The notes under the pieces were generated by a model. The model saw only the letters and a program-made list of their open reading frames with translations, did not search any database and was not told the DNA's origin. Below are positions 7,720-10,522 of a stretch of DNA of 10,522 nucleotides, piece after piece. The stretch covers positions 1 to 10,522 of the forward strand of contig CALLJI010000108.1 in NCBI GenBank assembly GCA_938091475.1, read 5' to 3'. Origin of the DNA: an uncultured Caldimicrobium sp. (GTDB lineage Bacteria; Desulfobacterota; Thermodesulfobacteria; Thermodesulfobacteriales; Thermodesulfobacteriaceae). The position numbers and the translations under genes were made by a program. Position 1 is the stretch's first letter, and every line of letters begins with the position of its first letter.

Positions 7720-8396
7720 AACTCTATGTTTTAGGGGTTGGTCCTGGCGATCAAGAATTAATCACTCTTAAAGCTTATAATTTGTTGAAAAGGATACCGC
7801 TCATTTTCTATCCCACTGGAGGTAAAGAAACCCTTGCCTTATCTATTATAGAGAGCCTTCTACCAAATGCTGAAAAGATTTTAGTGGAACTCTATTTTCC
7901 AATGCAAAAAGGTTATCTGGCAAAGAATTGGAGAGAGATCTCTGATAAAATTGCCCTTTACCTAAGAAAGGAAAAAGAGGGCATTTTTCTTACCTTAGGG
8001 GATCCAGCTTTTTATTGTACCTTTTATTATTTAGCGGAGTTTTTGATAGGGCTTGGTATTGAAATAGAGGTTGTCCCAGGCATAAGTTCCTTTTCCTTAG
8101 CTTCAGCCAAATTTCTTTTGCCCTTGACCTTGGGAGATGAGCAAGCTATTATTTTGCCTGCAGAAAAACTATTAGCTACTCCAGAGCTTTGTGCCCATTT
8201 CTCTACCCTCATTTTAATGAAGGTGCATAGATATATTAGAGAAATCATAGAGTTTTCAAAAAAATATAATTTTTTATGCTATTTAGCAAAAAGGGTAGGG
8301 CAGAGGGAGGAGATGCTTATAGCGAATTTAAAGGATTTGCCTAAGATAGAGTTAGATTATTTTACATTAGCTATTTTAAAAAGAATAGGAGAATAA
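7716..8396 (+). CDS. cbiL: Cobalt-factor II (precorrin-2) C20-methyltransferase
   Basis: A 226-residue SAM-dependent methyltransferase of the tetrapyrrole methylase (class III) family. It transfers a methyl group to C20 of cobalt-factor II, an early step of anaerobic corrin-ring synthesis. Signatures are GVGPGD near the N-terminus (7-12), LTLGDPAFY (92-100) with the central GDP of the SAM site, and VPGISSF (120-126). The FPM segment (61-63) followed by NW, and the LTLGDP form, point to CbiL/CobI rather than the sister enzymes CbiF, CbiH or CbiE. Length is normal for the family. The start overlaps the topA stop and has AGGGAG at 7699-7704. Context (cbiF and cbiGH downstream) favours the cobalt-early pathway and thus CbiL over the aerobic CobI. 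It is probably cytoplasmic; no truncation or missing motif is seen. Confidence 0.9.
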   Translation: MKLYVLGVGPGDQELITLKAYNLLKRIPLIFYPTGGKETLALSIIESLLPNAEKILVELYFPMQKGYLAKNWREISDKIALYLRKEKEGIFLTLGDPAFYCTFYYLAEFLIGLGIEIEVVPGISSFSLASAKFLLPLTLGDEQAIILPAEKLLATPELCAHFSTLILMKVHRYIREIIEFSKKYNFLCYLAKRVGQREEMLIANLKDLPKIELDYFTLAILKRIGE

Positions 8397-8413
8397 AAAG
8401 AAGAATTCAAAGA

Positions 8414-8419
8414 GGGAGG
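8414..8419 (+). promoter_or_regulatory. Shine-Dalgarno of cbiF, partly inside a small hairpin
   Basis: GGGAGG lies 14 nt before the ATG at 8434, longer than usual. A 4-bp hairpin (GGCT 8418-8421, loop TGAAT, AGCC 8427-8430) would shorten the effective distance but also pair the last GG of the motif. The rest of the 37-nt cbiL-cbiF spacer holds nothing recognisable. Confidence 0.5.
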
Positions 8420-8433
8420 CTTGAATAGCCCAA

Positions 8434-9183
8434 ATGAGTAAAGTTTACTTTATAGGTATAGGGCCAGGTGAGCCAGATTTACTTACTTTGCGTGCTTTAA
8501 ATATAATTAAAAGGGCAGATCTCATAGTTTATCCTGGAAGTCTGATCAGTGCTGAAATGCTTGATTTTCTAAAAACTGAAAATCCAAAGGCTGAATTTTT
8601 TGATGCCTTTGGCAAATCCCTTTCTGAAATCTTAGAAAAAATGGAAGCCTATCTCTCAGAGGGGCTTTTAGTGGCAAGACTTGTCAGTGGTGATCCCTCT
8701 ATTTACAGTTCCATTATGGAACATATTGAGAGACTTAGAGAAAAAAAATATCAGTATGAAATCATTCCTGGAATATCCTCGGCTTTTATGGCCTCCGCTA
8801 AATTGGGCATAGAATTTACCTATCCAGGCATATCAAATAGTGTAATCTTTACTAGAATTGAGGGTATAAGTGGAGGTGCAACCCCAGAGGAAATAATTAA
8901 TTTTGCTAAAAGTAAATCAACATTAGTCTTCTTTTTAAGTTCTGGACTGGGAGAAAAACTTACTGAAACTCTAAAGCAAGTATATCCCGAGGATATAAGA
9001 GTAGCTCTTCTCTATAAACTCTCTCGCCCTGAAGAAAAGATGATTATTACTACCTTAGCTGACTTACCAGAGGTAATGGAAAAATTTAAGATTAAAAAAA
9101 CTGCCCTTATTATTGTGGGGGAGATCTTAAATTTGATAGATCAAAATTTTTACAAAAGATCAATTCTTTATGGAGAAAAATAA
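8434..9183 (+). CDS. cbiF: Cobalt-precorrin-4 C11-methyltransferase
   Basis: A 249-residue SAM-dependent methyltransferase that adds a methyl group to C11 of cobalt-precorrin-4, giving cobalt-precorrin-5A, the substrate of the CbiG part of the next gene. Signatures are GIGPGEPDLLT (8-18), VYPGSL (32-37), ARLVSGDPSIYSS (81-93) and IPGISSAFMASAKLGIEFT (111-129), followed by PGISNSVIFTR (131-141). The GDPSIY form and the E-x-T-x-PG-x-S-x-x-V-I-x-TR segment are characteristic of CbiF/CobM and distinguish it from CbiL and CbiH. The length is typical. The start has a strong GGGAGG upstream, with wide spacing. Its 3' end overlaps the cbiGH ATG by 14 nt, consistent with coupled translation of two consecutive pathway enzymes. 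Confidence 0.93.
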   Translation: MSKVYFIGIGPGEPDLLTLRALNIIKRADLIVYPGSLISAEMLDFLKTENPKAEFFDAFGKSLSEILEKMEAYLSEGLLVARLVSGDPSIYSSIMEHIERLREKKYQYEIIPGISSAFMASAKLGIEFTYPGISNSVIFTRIEGISGGATPEEIINFAKSKSTLVFFLSSGLGEKLTETLKQVYPEDIRVALLYKLSRPEEKMIITTLADLPEVMEKFKIKKTALIIVGEILNLIDQNFYKRSILYGEK

Positions 9184-10522
9184 AGAAGTTTTCATAATTT
9201 ATCTCAGTGAACGGGGAAGGCTTCTTGCAGAACAAGTGAAGGCTTATTTTGATGAGGCTGAGCTATTAAAATGGGATTTCTTTAGAGAAAATATAACAAC
9301 CTATTGGAAAGCAAATTCTCTATTGATTTTTATAATGGCTCTGGGTATTGTGGCAAGGACAGTGGCAAGCTTAATATCCAAAAAAGGGGAAGATCCGGGT
9401 ATAATTGTGCTTGATGAGCTTGGCTCAAATGTGATTCCCTATTTAGGGGGTCACTATGCGGAGACAAATAAAATAGCTTTAGAACTTGCCACAGTTCTTA
9501 GGGCTCATCCCTGCATAACCACAGCCTCGGATTTGAAAGGGCTTCCAGCCTTAGATCTTTGGATAAAAAAGAAAGGCTTTGTGATGAAAAACGCTCATCT
9601 TTTACCCAGTCTTATGAATAAATTTAACACAAATAGGGAACTTAAAGTTTGGATGGATAAGGAAATCGCCCTTAACTTGCCCGAAGGATTAAAAGAAACA
9701 AAGGATATAGAGGAAGCAGACTTTATTATTACCTTCAGAAAAGGGAATTTTCAGGATAAAGTGGTTCTAATTCCTAAAAAGCTTTGGGCTGGCATTGGAT
9801 TCCATGAAACCTTAACAGAAGAAGATTTGGCAAATAAAATCTTTCAAGCCCTTGATGAGCTAAATTTAGATTTTTCTGCTCTAAAAGGGTTGGCCACTCA
9901 TAAAAAAAAGGCTTCCTATGTGCCCCTAATAAATTTTGCTTTAAAACATAACCTTAAATTGTTAGATTTTGATTCAGATAAACTATCTGAAATAAATACT
10001 GTAAGTTTTTCAGAAAAAGCAAAAAATATATTTGGTGTAGATAGTATTTGCGAAGCCTCGGCTCTTCTTGCAAGTAACGGCATTCTTTCTGTACCTAAGC
10101 AAGTTTACAAGGATTTCACTATAGCTATAGCAATGGAGACATTTCAGGAGAGAGGGAAAATTTACATAGTAGGAATAGGGCCAGGAAACACGGATTATCT
10201 TACTCTTAAGGCTTTAAGAGTGCTAACCTCTGTTGAGGCAATAGTTGGTTATAAGACTTATCTTAAGCATATTTCTAAGTTTCTTTCTGGCAAAGAAGTA
10301 CATTCCTTTTCAATGACTGAAGAAGTAGAGAGAGTAAAAAAGGCGGTGCAATTAGCTATGGAGGGGAAGGACACTGCGCTCATTAGTGGAGGTGATCCTG
10401 GTATTTATGGAATGTCTGGATTACTTTTGGAATATTTAGTTAAACATGGGCTTTCCCTTGAGGTAGAGATTGTGCCAGGGATTTCTGCTTTAAATTTAGG
10501 AAATGCCCTATTAGGTGCTCCC
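9170..10522 (+). CDS. cbiGH: CbiG-CbiH fusion: cobalt-precorrin-5A hydrolase / C17-methyltransferase (3' end beyond window)
   Basis: One frame stays open from the ATG at 9170 to the last base (451 codons visible). Residues 1 to about 325 are CbiG, which opens the delta-lactone of cobalt-precorrin-5A and releases the two-carbon unit as acetaldehyde. Support comes from LGIVART (58-64), VLDELGSNVIPYLGGH (ending H95), ITTASDLKG, and a C-terminal part with AGIGFHE (207-213), LDFSALKGLATHKKK and VDSICEASALLAS. From about residue 330 it is CbiH, the C17 methyltransferase and ring-contraction enzyme: VGIGPGNTDYLTLKA (starting V334), GYKTYL, SGGDPGIYGM (ending M415), and VPGISALNLGNALLGAP at the edge. 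CbiH is cut by the window end, lacking roughly its last 100 or more residues. The CbiG motif usually written GIGC reads GIGF, and the SGHLGGAN-like segment is GGHYAETN, so CbiG is divergent. There is no Shine-Dalgarno; the 14-nt overlap with cbiF suggests coupling. Such fusions are known elsewhere. Confidence 0.9.
   Translation, partial: MEKNKEVFIIYLSERGRLLAEQVKAYFDEAELLKWDFFRENITTYWKANSLLIFIMALGIVARTVASLISKKGEDPGIIVLDELGSNVIPYLGGHYAETNKIALELATVLRAHPCITTASDLKGLPALDLWIKKKGFVMKNAHLLPSLMNKFNTNRELKVWMDKEIALNLPEGLKETKDIEEADFIITFRKGNFQDKVVLIPKKLWAGIGFHETLTEEDLANKIFQALDELNLDFSALKGLATHKKKASYVPLINFALKHNLKLLDFDSDKLSEINTVSFSEKAKNIFGVDSICEASALLASNGILSVPKQVYKDFTIAIAMETFQERGKIYIVGIGPGNTDYLTLKALRVLTSVEAIVGYKTYLKHISKFLSGKEVHSFSMTEEVERVKKAVQLAMEGKDTALISGGDPGIYGMSGLLLEYLVKHGLSLEVEIVPGISALNLGNALLGAP

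Noticed and set aside
8397..8433. Possible cobalamin riboswitch or terminator between cbiL and cbiF
   Set aside because: Only 37 nt with a 4-bp hairpin and no T-run; far too short for a cobalamin riboswitch.
8421..8441. Six-codon TTG mini-ORF overlapping the cbiF start
   Set aside because: Its start is only 1 nt after GGGAGG, too close for initiation, and the peptide has no regulatory codon pattern.

Overview
The window comes from a gene-dense, AT-rich bacterial chromosome. The proteins are rich in Lys, Glu and Ile, arginine is mostly encoded by AGA/AGG, and spacers are short or negative. An early-cobalt (anaerobic) cobalamin pathway and a CODH/ACS-type Fe-S motif add to the picture of an anaerobe, probably thermophilic. 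A Thermodesulfobacteria-like lineage (Thermodesulfobacterium or Caldimicrobium type) fits, but this is inferred from gene content and style, with no marker gene to prove it.

Left arm (23-1448, minus strand): two overlapping genes, a ParB-like N-terminal-domain protein followed by a small protein ending in a four-cysteine Fe-S motif. No ParA, gyrase or other segregation gene is next to them, so their role is open.

Centre (about 1499-6006, plus strand): a divergent intergenic region with a good sigma70-type promoter and a short iterated heptamer, then one very large gene for a 1477-residue protein. It joins a UPF1-like SF1 helicase to a C-terminal Vsr/PD-(D/E)xK-like nuclease, with about 690 residues, partly coiled coil, inserted between helicase motifs I and II. 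This is the best candidate here for an accessory or anti-phage system; its layout resembles the single-gene helicase-Vsr (Hhe-like) systems.

Right arm (6031-10522, plus strand): a minimal type IA topoisomerase without C-terminal zinc fingers, then cbiL, cbiF and a cbiG-cbiH fusion that runs off the window end. Junctions are tight (topA/cbiL overlap by 4 nt, cbiF/cbiGH by 14 nt), which indicates one transcription unit. CbiL methylates C20, CbiH C17 and CbiF C11 of the corrin precursor, and CbiG opens the lactone formed by CbiH. The remaining cobalamin genes must lie beyond the window or elsewhere.

No rRNA, tRNA, CRISPR array, insertion sequence, riboswitch or convincing terminator was seen. 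There is no gene-free stretch longer than about 125 bases.
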